A DNA stretch of 36,271 nucleotides from the NCBI RefSeq assembly GCF_028293085.1, contig NZ_JAQGLC010000079.1:1-36271 (forward strand), given 5' to 3'. Positions 26,750 to 34,836 of this stretch are shown here, piece after piece (positions within the stretch are counted from its first letter, which is position 1; the number at the start of each line of letters is the position of its first letter). The notes under the pieces were generated by a model. That model had not been told where the DNA came from and did no database searches. It saw only the letters and a program-made list of their open reading frames with translations. This stretch comes from Sphingomonas bacterium (GTDB lineage: Bacteria > Pseudomonadota > Alphaproteobacteria > Sphingomonadales > Sphingomonadaceae). The position numbers were made by a program, and so were the translations under genes.

Positions 26750-26895
26750 TTCCCTCTCCCCCGTGGGAGAGGGAGGGAGGAGCGAAGCGACGGAAGAGTG
26801 AGGGGGACTGAGGCTCGAACCTCAGTCCCCCTCACCCTTCCCACTGCCTTCGGCAGCGGGCCCCTTCCCTCTCCCGCGAGGGGAGAGGGAAATTA
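26750..26895. repeat. Structured intergenic repeat, copy 1
   Basis: Outer arms ATTCCCTCTCCC and GGGAGAGGGAAAT enclose smaller palindromes. The central stem AGGGGGACTGAGG (26801-26813) / CCTCAGTCCCCCT (26820-26832) is perfect over 13 base pairs with a CTCGAA loop. Blocks shared with the copy at 33542-33681 include GGGAGAGGGAGGGAGG, GCGAAGCG, CCTCACCCTTCCCA and GGGCCCCTTCCCTCTCCC. Confidence 0.8.
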
Positions 26896-26956
26896 CATCC
26901 GTCGTGAAAAATCCCCCAAGGTTCTCATTTCCACCGATCCGCGCTAACGGGGCCGC

Positions 26957-27334
26957 ATGTTCCAACTTCTTCTCGTCATGCTCGGCGGCGCCGTGGGCGC
27001 CGGCGCACGGCATCTCACCGGCCGCGCGACGCTTGCCGCCTTCGGCCCGGCCTTCCCTTATGGCACGCTTGCCGTGAACCTGATCGGCGGCTTCGCGATG
27101 GGCCTCCTCGTCGGTTCCCTCGCGCGGATGTCGGTTCCGGGCGAGAATTGGCGCCTGCTGCTCGGCGTCGGCGTGCTCGGCGGCTACACGACCTTCTCGG
27201 CCTTCTCGCTCGACGTGGTCAACATGATCCAGCGCGGCGATCTCGGCATTGCGCTGTTCTACATCCTCCTCTCGGTGGTCGGCTCGATCCTCGCACTCTT
27301 TGCCGGCCTAGCGCTGGTGCGGGTGGCGGCATGA
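26957..27334 (+). CDS. crcB: Fluoride exporter CrcB/FluC
   Basis: Small inner-membrane channel of 125 residues that expels fluoride; active as an antiparallel dimer. Four hydrophobic segments carry the family motifs: GGAVGAGARHLTG, GTLAVNLIGGFAMG with the conserved asparagine, and GVLGGYTTFSAFSLD with the conserved Thr-Thr-Phe-Ser region. ATG 26957 is preceded by a weak ribosome-binding site. I see no fluoride riboswitch upstream; the leader is taken up by the structured repeat. The stop overlaps the next start by four bases (ATGA). Confidence 0.94.
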   Translation: MFQLLLVMLGGAVGAGARHLTGRATLAAFGPAFPYGTLAVNLIGGFAMGLLVGSLARMSVPGENWRLLLGVGVLGGYTTFSAFSLDVVNMIQRGDLGIALFYILLSVVGSILALFAGLALVRVAA

Positions 27335-28443
27335 GCGACCGGAAAGAGACCCCCCGGACAGAGACTGACGTCCGCCAGTTCAACGTCGGCGCCGACGATG
27401 ACGGCATCCGGCTCGATCGCTGGTTCAAGCGGCATCTGCCCGACACCAGCTTCACCACCGTCGCCAAATGGGCGCGCACCGGCCAGCTCCGCGTCGACGG
27501 CGCGCGCGCGACGCCGGGCGACCGCATCGTCGCCGGTCAATCCATCCGGGTGCCCCCGGCCGAGCCGGTCCGCGAAGATACGCCCCAGAAGCGCGAGCGG
27601 CCGCCGCTGAGCGAGGAGCAGACCGAGTTCGTCCGCGATCTCGTCATCCACCGCGACAAGCAGGCGATCGTCATCAACAAGCCCGCCGGCCTCGCGACGC
27701 AAGGCGGCACCAAGACGCACGAGCATGTCGACGGCCTGCTCGACGGCCTGCAGTTCGACGGCGAGAGCCGGCCCAAGCTGGTCCACCGCCTCGACAAGGA
27801 CACGAGCGGCGCGCTGCTCCTCGCCCGTACCACCCGCGCGGCCGCCTTCTTCGCCAAGGCCTTCTCCTCGCGCAGCGCGAAGAAGACCTATTGGGCGCTG
27901 ATCGTCGGCGTCCCCTCGATCGAGGACGGCACGATCGACCTGCCCATCGCCAAGCAGCCCGGCAGCGGCGGCGAGAAGATGCATGTCGACGAGAAGGAAG
28001 GTGCGCTCGCCCGGACGCGCTATCGCGTGATCGAAAGCGCGGGCAACACCACGGCGTGGGTCGAGCTGATCCCGCATACCGGCCGCACCCATCAGCTTCG
28101 CGTGCACATGGCGGCGATCGGCCACCCGATCGTCGGCGACGGCAAATATGGGGGGCAAGCCGCCTTTCTGACCGGCGGGATCAGCCGCAAGATGCATCTC
28201 CATTCGCGGCGGATCGCGGTCGACCATCCCGATGGCGGCAAGATCGACATCCAGGCCGAGCTGCCCCAGCATTTCGCCGAGAGCCTCAAGCAGCTCGGTT
28301 TCGACGAGATGCTCGGCAACAACATGCCACTGGATACGCCGCCCCCGCCGAACAAGGCAGTGAAGAAGCAGCAGGCCAAGGCGCATGCCAAGACGGTGCG
28401 CAAGGCCCGGCGCGGGGAGCGGCGGAATCGCGGGAGCGCGTGA
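27331..28443 (+). CDS. rluC: Pseudouridine synthase, RluA family (RluC-like)
   Basis: Converts specific uridines in 23S rRNA to pseudouridine. The product is 370 residues: an N-terminal S4 RNA-binding domain (about residues 20-80; LDRWFKRHLPDTSFTTVAKW), then the catalytic domain with HRLDKDTSGALLLAR and catalytic D155. HTGRTHQLRVHMAAIGHPIV lies further on. A Lys/Arg-rich tail probably binds RNA. The RluC assignment within the family rests on the S4 domain and overall length. ATG 27331 overlaps the crcB stop, so the two are translationally coupled. Confidence 0.92.
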   Translation: MSDRKETPRTETDVRQFNVGADDDGIRLDRWFKRHLPDTSFTTVAKWARTGQLRVDGARATPGDRIVAGQSIRVPPAEPVREDTPQKRERPPLSEEQTEFVRDLVIHRDKQAIVINKPAGLATQGGTKTHEHVDGLLDGLQFDGESRPKLVHRLDKDTSGALLLARTTRAAAFFAKAFSSRSAKKTYWALIVGVPSIEDGTIDLPIAKQPGSGGEKMHVDEKEGALARTRYRVIESAGNTTAWVELIPHTGRTHQLRVHMAAIGHPIVGDGKYGGQAAFLTGGISRKMHLHSRRIAVDHPDGGKIDIQAELPQHFAESLKQLGFDEMLGNNMPLDTPPPPNKAVKKQQAKAHAKTVRKARRGERRNRGSA

Positions 28444-28485
28444 TTCCATGACGAGCTCCGGCCGATGAAGACTTGCGAGGTCCCG

Positions 28486-28809
28486 ATGTTGCCTTTGCAT
28501 TGCGCCATTGAGGACTTCGATCAGGAAGCGCTTGTCGTGCTTCTGCGGAACGGTGCCGATCCGGATCAACCGGATCCTGATTTTGGCGGCTTCAGGCCCT
28601 TGCAGCTCGCCGTCGATATCGAATGTGAGGAAGCTTGTCGTCGCTACGACAAAGGGGAACTGGATTCACGACCCCGCGCGTCGCTTACGACGATACTGGT
28701 AAACGCTGGAGCGAGCCCGGATTTGTCAGACGCAAAGGGTCTGACGGCTCGTGCGCTCGCGCGAGATAGAATGCACATGGAGGCGCTGACTCTTTTTGGC
28801 GATCCATAG
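28486..28809 (+). CDS. Ankyrin-repeat-like small protein
   Basis: A 107-residue protein with ankyrin-like helical repeats: LPLHCAIEDFDQEALVVLLR then NGADPDQPDPDFGGFRPLQL, and a second unit with LTTILVNAGASPDLSDAKGL followed by TARALARDRMHMEAL. No catalytic motif. ATG 28486 is favoured by GCGAGG five bases upstream; ATG 28465 would add seven residues. Base composition is visibly more AT-rich than its neighbours and codon choice differs (for example TTG, CTT, GAT), suggesting recent acquisition. It sits between crcB-rluC and the HAD-ATP12 genes, which I expect to be closer together in relatives. Small ankyrin proteins often serve as binding or immunity partners; no partner gene is visible. Confidence 0.75.
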   Translation: MLPLHCAIEDFDQEALVVLLRNGADPDQPDPDFGGFRPLQLAVDIECEEACRRYDKGELDSRPRASLTTILVNAGASPDLSDAKGLTARALARDRMHMEALTLFGDP

Positions 28810-28886
28810 AACCATGTGTAGGCATGAGGGAGCGTGCTGGCGAACCCGCGATTGATTCCCGCACCGGCTACGCTACGGCCAGACCC

Positions 28887-29486
28887 ATGCACCCGAACAA
28901 GGCCTTCCGCTTCGACAATGACGCCGCGATGCTCGACTGGGCGGTCGCGCGGGGCTTCGCGCATATCCTCGCGGCGACCACCGACGGTCCGATGGTCGCC
29001 CATGCGCCGATCGTCCCGGCAGGCGACAAGGCCGTCCGCTTCCACCTCGCGCGCGCCAATCGGCTAGTGCCGTTGCTCGACGGCGCCCGCGTGATCCTCA
29101 GCATCGCCGGCCCGGACGGCTATGTCACGCCCAATTGGTACGCCGATCCCGTCCAGCAGGTCCCGACCTGGAATTATGTCGCCGTCGAGATCGAGGGCAC
29201 CGCGCACGCCATCGACGAGGACGCCCTGATCGCCCTGCTCGACACCCTCGCCGCGATCCACGAGCCCCGCGTGATCCCCGACAATGTCTGGACTCGCGCC
29301 AAGATGGACGACGCCCGCTTCCGCGCGATGCTGCGCGCGATCATCGGCTTCGAAGTGACGATCGAGGCGGTGCGCGGCACCAACAAGCTCGGCCAGAACA
29401 AGGGCGAAGCCGATCGCGCCGGTACGATCGGCGGGCTCGCCCGCGCCGGCAACAACGCGCTCGCCGACCTGATGAGGACCATATGA
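28887..29486 (+). CDS. PaiB-like FMN-binding protein
   Basis: A 199-residue protein of the split-barrel flavin-binding fold that includes Bacillus PaiB, annotated as an FMN-binding negative transcriptional regulator. Landmarks are MHPNKAFRFDNDAAMLDW at the N-terminus, HAPIVPAGDKAVRFHLARAN, GYVTPNWYADPVQQVPTWNY (the most characteristic segment) and FEVTIEAVRGTNKLGQNKGE near the end. ATG 28887 matches the usual family start and length of about 200 residues. The stop overlaps the HAD gene start by four bases (ATGA). Whether it regulates transcription or is an enzyme is unresolved. Confidence 0.88.
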   Translation: MHPNKAFRFDNDAAMLDWAVARGFAHILAATTDGPMVAHAPIVPAGDKAVRFHLARANRLVPLLDGARVILSIAGPDGYVTPNWYADPVQQVPTWNYVAVEIEGTAHAIDEDALIALLDTLAAIHEPRVIPDNVWTRAKMDDARFRAMLRAIIGFEVTIEAVRGTNKLGQNKGEADRAGTIGGLARAGNNALADLMRTI

Positions 29487-30145
29487 CAAACCGCCTCGCT
29501 CTGTTCGATTGCGACGGCACGCTCGTCGACAGCCAGGCGAATATCTGCCGCTCGATGGAGGAAGCGTTCCAGCTCGGCGGCCTCGAGGCCCCGAGCAGGA
29601 ACGCGATCCGCCGGATCATCGGCCTGAGCGTGGTCGAGGCGATCGCCGCCCTCAGCCCCGAGCTCGACGACGCGCGCCACCGTACGCTCGCCGAGGAATA
29701 TAAAGCCGCCTTCTTCCGGCTGCGTGCCTCGGGCGCGATGGACGAGGAGCCGCTGTTCGACGGCATGATCGACGCGCTCGATGCCCTGGCCGGCGCCGGC
29801 TGGCTGTTCGGCGTCGCGACCGGCAAGTCGGATCGCGGCCTGGCCCGCATCCTCGCGCATCACGGCATCGCCGACCGCTTCGTCACGCTGCAGACGGCCG
29901 ATCGCCACCCCTCCAAGCCGCATCCCTCGATGGTCGAGCTGGCCATGGCCGAGGCCGGCGCGGCGCCCGAGACGACGGTGATGATCGGCGACACCAGTTA
30001 TGACATGATGATGGCGCGCGCGGCGGGCACGCGGGCGCTGGGCGTCGCCTGGGGCTATCATCCCGCCGAGGAACTGAGCGCGGCGGGCGCCCATGCCATC
30101 GCCGAGACGGTGGCGAGCCTGCCCCTGCACATGGAGACGCTATGA
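29483..30145 (+). CDS. HAD-superfamily phosphatase
   Basis: Haloacid-dehalogenase-type phosphatase of 220 residues resembling phosphoglycolate phosphatases. Motif I is LFDCDGTLVDS with D9 and D11; motif II is GVATGKSDRG; motif III is the lysine in HPSKPHPSM; motif IV is MIGDTSYDMMMARAAG. The cap domain lies at about residues 15-85. Substrate not predictable from sequence. It is coupled by ATGA overlaps to the PaiB-like gene before it and the small membrane gene after it. Confidence 0.92.
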   Translation: MTNRLALFDCDGTLVDSQANICRSMEEAFQLGGLEAPSRNAIRRIIGLSVVEAIAALSPELDDARHRTLAEEYKAAFFRLRASGAMDEEPLFDGMIDALDALAGAGWLFGVATGKSDRGLARILAHHGIADRFVTLQTADRHPSKPHPSMVELAMAEAGAAPETTVMIGDTSYDMMMARAAGTRALGVAWGYHPAEELSAAGAHAIAETVASLPLHMETL

Positions 30146-30363
30146 CCGACCCGGATAGCACCGCCCGCAACCGCTGGCTGGCCCTCACCCTCACCCGGAT
30201 CGCCGGATCGGCCGGCGCGATCTTCGGCGTCGTCCTGCTCGGCCGCGCCCAGACCCTGGGGCCGAAGATCCTCGGCGTCGCGATCGTGCTGTCGGCGCTG
30301 GCGATGATCGCGATAGTCCCGCGCTCGATGGCGCGCCGCTGGCGGACGCCGCCCGAGTCTTGA
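30142..30363 (+). CDS. Small membrane protein
   Basis: A 73-residue protein with two hydrophobic segments (AGSAGAIFGVVLLGRAQTLG and KILGVAIVLSALAMIAIVP) flanked by Arg-rich ends. ATG 30142 overlaps the HAD stop as ATGA, and the ATP12 gene starts 13 bases after its stop. The tight packing supports a real gene in the same operon, possibly linked to ATP synthase assembly through its ATP12 neighbour. No family recognised. Confidence 0.78.
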   Translation: MTDPDSTARNRWLALTLTRIAGSAGAIFGVVLLGRAQTLGPKILGVAIVLSALAMIAIVPRSMARRWRTPPES

Positions 30364-30376
30364 GGTACGTTCACCC

Positions 30377-31066
30377 GTGAAGCGCTTCTGGAAAAGCGTC
30401 GCGATCGACACGGAGCGCGGCATCCGCCTCGACGACAGGCCGGTCCGCACGCCCGGCCGGCAGCCGCTGATCCTCCCGACGCCCGCGCTGGCCGAGGCTG
30501 CAGCCGATGAGTGGCGCGCGGTCGCGGAAGGCGCGGAGATCGATCCGCGAACGATGCCGCTGACCGGCCTCGCCAATGCCGCGATCGACCGGATCGCCGC
30601 CGACCCCGTCACCTTCGCGACGGGCCTCGCCACGTTCGGCGAGAGTGACCTGCTCTGCTACCGCGCCGACGCACCGCCCGATCTCGTCGCGCGCCAGGCG
30701 GCGGCATGGGATCCGCTGCTCGATTGGGCACGCACGCGCTACGACGTACATTTCGAAGTGGCGACCGGCATCATGCACCGGCCGCAACCGCCACTGACCC
30801 TGACGCGCCTGAACGACGCGATCGCCGCGCGAAGCGCGTGGGAACTGGCCGGCCTCTCCCCCATCGTCACCATCGGCGGTTCGCTGGTCGCGGCGCTGGC
30901 GCTGCTCGAAGGCGCGGCGACGGCGGACGAGGTCTGGCGCGCGGTCGAGCTCGACGAGGACTGGCAGGCGGAGCAATGGGGCCGCGACGACCTGTCGCTC
31001 GCCGCGCTCGAATCGCGCCGCCGCGATTTCAACGCCGGGGTGCGGTTCCTGGAACTACTCGCCTGA
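30377..31066 (+). CDS. ATP12-family chaperone (F1-ATPase assembly)
   Basis: A 229-residue protein of the ATP12 family; the mitochondrial member binds the F1 alpha subunit during ATP synthase assembly. Landmarks: MKRFWKSVAIDTERGIRLDD then RPVRTPGRQPLILPT, DPRTMPLTGLANAAIDRI, and LATFGESDLLCYRAD. A C-terminal segment reads LAALESRRRDFNAGVRFLEL. The start is GTG 30377, with GAGG 11 bases upstream. The last 12 bases overlap the convergent gmk gene. Confidence 0.92.
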   Translation: MKRFWKSVAIDTERGIRLDDRPVRTPGRQPLILPTPALAEAAADEWRAVAEGAEIDPRTMPLTGLANAAIDRIAADPVTFATGLATFGESDLLCYRADAPPDLVARQAAAWDPLLDWARTRYDVHFEVATGIMHRPQPPLTLTRLNDAIAARSAWELAGLSPIVTIGGSLVAALALLEGAATADEVWRAVELDEDWQAEQWGRDDLSLAALESRRRDFNAGVRFLELLA

Positions 31067-31720
31067 AGGTGAAGTGCGGATCAGCTTGCGGATGAACCCG
31101 ATGATCCCGGTCTGGCGCGAGCGTTTGAGCCGCTCGGCCGCCAGGATCGTCTTCACGCAGTCGAAACAATGGTCGACATCGTCATTGACCAGCACATAGT
31201 CATAGCCGTCCCAGTGGCTCACCTCGTTCGCGGCGCGGTCCATGCGCGCGTCGATCACGTCCGGACTGTCGGTCGCGCGGCGTTCGAGCCGGGTGCGGAG
31301 CTCCGCCATCGATGGCGGGAGGATGAACACGCGGACGATGTCGCCGCCGGCGAGCTGATGGAGCTGCTGCGCGCCCTGCCAGTCGATATCGAACAGGATG
31401 TCGCGGCCCTGTTCGAGCACGTTCCACACCTGTGCCTTGGGCGTGCCGTAGCGATGGCCGAAGACATGCGCCCATTCGAGGAACTCGTGATTCGCCACCA
31501 TCGCGCGGAAGGTTTCGAGATCGACGAAATGATAATCGACGCCGTCGACCTCGCCCGGCCGGATCGGCCGCGTGGTGTAGGAAACCGACACGACCAGCTC
31601 GGGCTGGTCCTCGCGCAGCTTGCGCGCGATCGTCGACTTGCCCGCGCCCGACGGCGAGGAGAGGACGAACAGCACGCCACGGCGTTTGAAGCCATGCGGA
31701 TCGGATTCGGGGGCGTCCAT
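31055..31720 (-). CDS. gmk: Guanylate kinase
   Basis: Phosphorylates GMP and dGMP with ATP. The product is 221 residues with the P-loop SSPSGAGKST, the GMP-binding VSYTTRPIRPGEVDGVDYHF and the DIDWQGAQQLHQ segment. A short N-terminal extension (MDAPESDPHGFKRRG) precedes the first strand; a basic C-terminal tail is slightly longer than in E. coli. The gene is minus strand and its 3' end overlaps the ATP12 gene by 12 bases. A 51-base spacer separates it from the small membrane gene upstream on the same strand direction. Confidence 0.95.
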   Translation of the reverse strand: MDAPESDPHGFKRRGVLFVLSSPSGAGKSTIARKLREDQPELVVSVSYTTRPIRPGEVDGVDYHFVDLETFRAMVANHEFLEWAHVFGHRYGTPKAQVWNVLEQGRDILFDIDWQGAQQLHQLAGGDIVRVFILPPSMAELRTRLERRATDSPDVIDARMDRAANEVSHWDGYDYVLVNDDVDHCFDCVKTILAAERLKRSRQTGIIGFIRKLIRTSPSGE

Positions 31721-31771
31721 GCGCGCTAGTGGCGCGGGCGCCCCGCTCGCGTCAACCCGTCTTGCGGCAGA

Positions 31772-31993
31772 TCAGCCTTGCGCGGCTCGCGGGCCGAGCA
31801 CGCTATCGGCAAGCGTGTTGAGCCCGCGCAGCACCAGCCACCCGACCGCAAAGGTCGCCGCGATCGGCACGATGATGCGCGCCGCGGTCACGACACCGGC
31901 ACCGATCAACGCCCCGTCCGCCGTGCCGTCATCGCCGCTCGCCCCGTCGATCGCGCTGCCGATCAGGCCGCCCAGCATCGTGCTCGTCTTCAT
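31772..31993 (-). CDS. Small membrane protein
   Basis: A 73-residue protein. The N-terminus MKTSTMLGGLIGSAIDGASG is small-residue-rich, followed by DDGTADGALIGAGVVTAARI and one clear membrane segment (IVPIAATFAVGWLVLRGLN). The start at 31993 is supported by GGAGGG six bases upstream on the minus strand; longer in-frame readings run into the inverted repeat. No family recognised. Confidence 0.75.
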   Translation of the reverse strand: MKTSTMLGGLIGSAIDGASGDDGTADGALIGAGVVTAARIIVPIAATFAVGWLVLRGLNTLADSVLGPRAAQG

Positions 31994-32048
31994 GCGAATC
32001 CCTCCGTTGCGAGGAGGCAGAGCGCGCGAAGGGGCGCGAGGTTCCCAT

Positions 32049-32136
32049 CGTCGCCCCGGCGGAGGCCGAGGCCTCCGGATTTGCGGCAACCGGCCATCAC
32101 AATCGCAAGCCGGCCCCGGCCTCCGCCGGGGCGACG
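32049..32136. repeat. Inverted repeat between fumC and the small membrane gene
   Basis: The 25-base left arm (CGTCGCCCCGGCGGAGGCCG then AGGCC, 32049-32073) pairs with the right arm 32112-32136 with a single mismatch, around a 38-base loop. It begins two bases after the fumC stop on the minus strand, so it may act as the fumC transcript end. Palindromes with this core are common between genes in sphingomonads. Confidence 0.75.
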
Positions 32137-32138
32137 CG

Positions 32139-33524
32139 TCAGACCATCGTCTCTGGCCGAACCAGCCGGTCGAACGTCGCCGCATCCACCAGCCCCAGAT
32201 CCAGCCCCGCTTCCTTCAGCGTCAGCCCCTCGGCATGCGCGTGCTTGGCGATCTTCGCGGCATTGTCGTAGCCGATCTCCGGCGCCAGCGCCGTCACCAG
32301 CATCAGCGATCGATCGACCAACTCCGCGATCCGCCCGCGATTCGGCTCGAGCCCATCGACACAGCGCTCGGCGAAACTTTCCATGCCCACGCTCAGCAGA
32401 TCCAGCGACCGCAACAGATTGGCCCCGATCAGCGGCTTGAACACGTTGAGCTCGAGATGCCCCTGCAGCCCACCGATGGTGATCGCGGCGTTGTTGCCCA
32501 TCACCTGCGCCGACACCATCGTCAGCATCTCGCACTGGGTGGGATTGACCTTGCCCGGCATGATCGAGCTGCCCGGCTCGTTCGCCGGCAGATCGAGCTC
32601 GCCGATTCCCGAGCGCGGACCCGATCCGAGCAGCCGGATATCATTGGCGATCTTGGTCAACGCCACCGCCAGCGTGTTGAGCGTGCCCGACAAATGGACG
32701 ATCGGATCGTTCGACGCGAGCGCCTCGAACTTGTTCTCCGCGGTGAAGAAGGGCAGCCCGGTCAGCTCGGAAAGCTGCGCCGCGATCGCCTCGCCGAAAT
32801 CCTTCGGCGCGTTAAGCCCGGTGCCGACCGCCGTGCCGCCCTGCGCCAGCTGGCACATGCCGTGCACCACCCCGGGCGTGATCCGCGCGCGGCAGCGATA
32901 AAGCTGGTTCGCATAGCCGGAGAATTCCTGACCCAGCGTGACCGGCGTCGCGTCCTGCAGATGCGTGCGCCCGATCTTGACGATATCGGCCCAGGCCGTC
33001 GCCTTGGCGTCGAGCGCGTCGTGCAGCCGGTCGAGCGCCGGAAACAACCGCTGCGTCGCCGCCATCGCCGCCGCGATATGCAGCGCGGTCGGGAAACTGT
33101 CGTTGGACGACTGGCTCATATTGACGTGATCGTTGGGGTGTACCGGCACCTTGCCGCCACGTTTGCCCGCCAGTATCTCGTTGGCGCGGCCGGCGATCAC
33201 CTCGTTGACGTTCATGTTGCTCTGGGTGCCGGAGCCGGTCTGCCAGATCACCAGCGGGAATTGATCGTCGAGCTTGCCCGAGGCGACCTCCGCCGCCGCC
33301 GCCTCGATCGCCTCGGCAATCGTCGCGTCCAGCCCATGCGCCCGGTTCACCCGCGCCGCGGCCTGCTTCACCAGTGCCAGCGCGTGGACCACGCCGATCG
33401 GCATGCGCTCGCTCGCGCCGAACGGGAAATTCTCGATGGAGCGCTGCGTCTGCGCGCCCCAATAGGCGTCGGCCGGGACCTGGATGGCGCCGATCGAATC
33501 GGTTTCGGTGCGGGTGTCGGTCAT
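32139..33524 (-). CDS. fumC: Fumarate hydratase, class II
   Basis: Oxygen-stable fumarase of the TCA cycle that interconverts fumarate and malate. The product is 461 residues, the normal length. Landmarks: [77 protein letters not shown] with the catalytic histidine, and the superfamily signature [15 protein letters not shown]. The ATG at 33524 follows GGAG with a nine-base gap on the minus strand. A structured repeat separates it from sspB upstream. Confidence 0.97.
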   Translation of the reverse strand: MTDTRTETDSIGAIQVPADAYWGAQTQRSIENFPFGASERMPIGVVHALALVKQAAARVNRAHGLDATIAEAIEAAAAEVASGKLDDQFPLVIWQTGSGTQSNMNVNEVIAGRANEILAGKRGGKVPVHPNDHVNMSQSSNDSFPTALHIAAAMAATQRLFPALDRLHDALDAKATAWADIVKIGRTHLQDATPVTLGQEFSGYANQLYRCRARITPGVVHGMCQLAQGGTAVGTGLNAPKDFGEAIAAQLSELTGLPFFTAENKFEALASNDPIVHLSGTLNTLAVALTKIANDIRLLGSGPRSGIGELDLPANEPGSSIMPGKVNPTQCEMLTMVSAQVMGNNAAITIGGLQGHLELNVFKPLIGANLLRSLDLLSVGMESFAERCVDGLEPNRGRIAELVDRSLMLVTALAPEIGYDNAAKIAKHAHAEGLTLKEAGLDLGLVDAATFDRLVRPETMV

Positions 33525-33541
33525 CCAGAACTACTCCGTCA

Positions 33542-33681
33542 GAATCCCTCTCCCAGCGGGAGAGGGAGGGAGGCGCGAAGCGCCGGAAGGGTGAGGACGA
33601 CGAGGCGACGAAGCGTCACCCTCACCCTTCCCATCGCGTTGCGATGGGCCCCTTCCCTCTCCCGCTGGGAGAGGGAGAATT
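33542..33681. repeat. Structured intergenic repeat, copy 2
   Basis: Second copy of the element at 26750-26895. Outer arms AATCCCTCTCCCAGCGGGAG and CCCGCTGGGAGAGGGAGAAT pair over a long stem, and ATCGCGTTGCGAT makes a small inner palindrome. Here it fills the sspB-fumC spacer and its right end touches the sspB stop codon (33680-33682). Confidence 0.8.
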
Positions 33682-34162
33682 ATTTCTTCCGCTTGAAATC
33701 CACCGAGACGACGTTCGATCCGTCCTCGACCGGCGTGACGGTCGGTCCGTCATTCTCCGCCTCGTCATGCGGATCGGGGCCCTCGGGGCCCTCCTGCGCC
33801 TGGAAGCGCAGCTCGAAATTGACGGAAGGGTCGTGGAAGCCCGTCACCGCCGCGTAGGGAATGACCAGCTTCGACGGCACCTGGTTGAAGCTCAGCCCGA
33901 TCGAGAAGCCGGTATCGTCGACCAGCAGGTCCCAATAGCGGTTCTGCATCACGATCGTCATCTCGTCGGGAAACCGCTCGATCAGCCGCTGCGGAATGTC
34001 GACGCCGGCCGCCTGGGTCTTGAAGGTGATGTAGAAATGATGATCACCGGGCAATCCACCATTTTCGGCGACCGACCCCAGCACCCGCCCGACCACGGCG
34101 CGCAGCGCCTCCTGGACGATTTCGTCATAGGGAATCAGGCTATCGGGCAGTCCATCGCTCAT
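33680..34162 (-). CDS. sspB: ClpXP adaptor protein, SspB family
   Basis: Delivers ssrA-tagged and other substrates to the ClpXP protease. The product is 160 residues. The N-terminal folded domain reads LPYDEIVQ-like (SLIPYDEIVQEALRAVVGRV), HHFYITFKTQAAGVDIPQRL, and the FSIGLSFNQVPSKLVIPYAA strands. An acidic, disordered linker follows (EGPEGPDPHDEAENDGP), ending in the short basic tail VVSVDFKRKK, the place where the ClpX-binding peptide sits in this family. The layout fits the alphaproteobacterial SspB type. Divergent from hisB. Confidence 0.92.
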   Translation of the reverse strand: MSDGLPDSLIPYDEIVQEALRAVVGRVLGSVAENGGLPGDHHFYITFKTQAAGVDIPQRLIERFPDEMTIVMQNRYWDLLVDDTGFSIGLSFNQVPSKLVIPYAAVTGFHDPSVNFELRFQAQEGPEGPDPHDEAENDGPTVTPVEDGSNVVSVDFKRKK

Positions 34163-34247
34163 GCGCCTTGGGTAGCGGGCTTTGTTCCCCGGTCAAGATT
34201 GCTTCGCCAAGATTGCATGATGGGCAACGCGCGCTATGGGGATGCGC

Positions 34248-34835
34248 ATGCGCACCGCCACCATCTCGCGCTCCACCAAGGAGACGTCAATCGACGTGAC
34301 CGTCAACCTGGACGGCACCGGCAGCTATACGATCGAGACCGGCATCGGTTTCCTCGATCACATGCTCGAGCAGCTCTCGCGCCATTCGCTGATCGACCTG
34401 AACGTGAAGGCGGTCGGCGATCTGCATATCGATCAGCACCATACGGTGGAGGATACCGGCATCGCGATCGGCGAGGCAGTCGCGCAGGCACTCGCCGACA
34501 AGAAGGGCATCCGCCGCTATGGCGATGCACTGTCGCCGATGGACGAGACGCTGACGCGAGTCGCGCTCGACATTTCCGGCCGCCCGTATCTGGTGTGGAA
34601 ATGCGAGTTCAGCCAGAAGCGCCTCGGCGAGATGGATACCGAGCTGTTCGAGCACTGGTTCCACAGCTTTTCGGGTTCGGCCGGGATCACGCTCCACGTC
34701 GAGACGCTCTACGGCAAGAACAACCACCACATCATCGAAAGCGCGTTCAAGGGCCTCGCCCGGGCGCTGCGCATCGCGGTCGAGATCGATCCGCGCAAGG
34801 CGGACGCGATTCCGTCCACCAAGGGCATGCTCTGA
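34248..34835 (+). CDS. hisB: Imidazoleglycerol-phosphate dehydratase
   Basis: Sixth step of histidine synthesis. The product is 195 residues and monofunctional (no HAD phosphatase domain). Manganese-binding repeats are present: [31 protein letters not shown], and [21 protein letters not shown] 34248 gives the usual start [20 protein letters not shown]; ATGs at 34242 and 34236 are in-frame alternatives. First gene of a his run that continues as yciI-like, hisH, hisA with one base or overlapping junctions. Confidence 0.95.
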   Translation: MRTATISRSTKETSIDVTVNLDGTGSYTIETGIGFLDHMLEQLSRHSLIDLNVKAVGDLHIDQHHTVEDTGIAIGEAVAQALADKKGIRRYGDALSPMDETLTRVALDISGRPYLVWKCEFSQKRLGEMDTELFEHWFHSFSGSAGITLHVETLYGKNNHHIIESAFKGLARALRIAVEIDPRKADAIPSTKGML

Positions 34836-34836
34836 G

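Noticed and set aside
26896..26956. Possible fluoride riboswitch before crcB.
   Set aside because: The short leader lacks the expected conserved core and pseudoknot pairing; the sequence upstream is the structured repeat.
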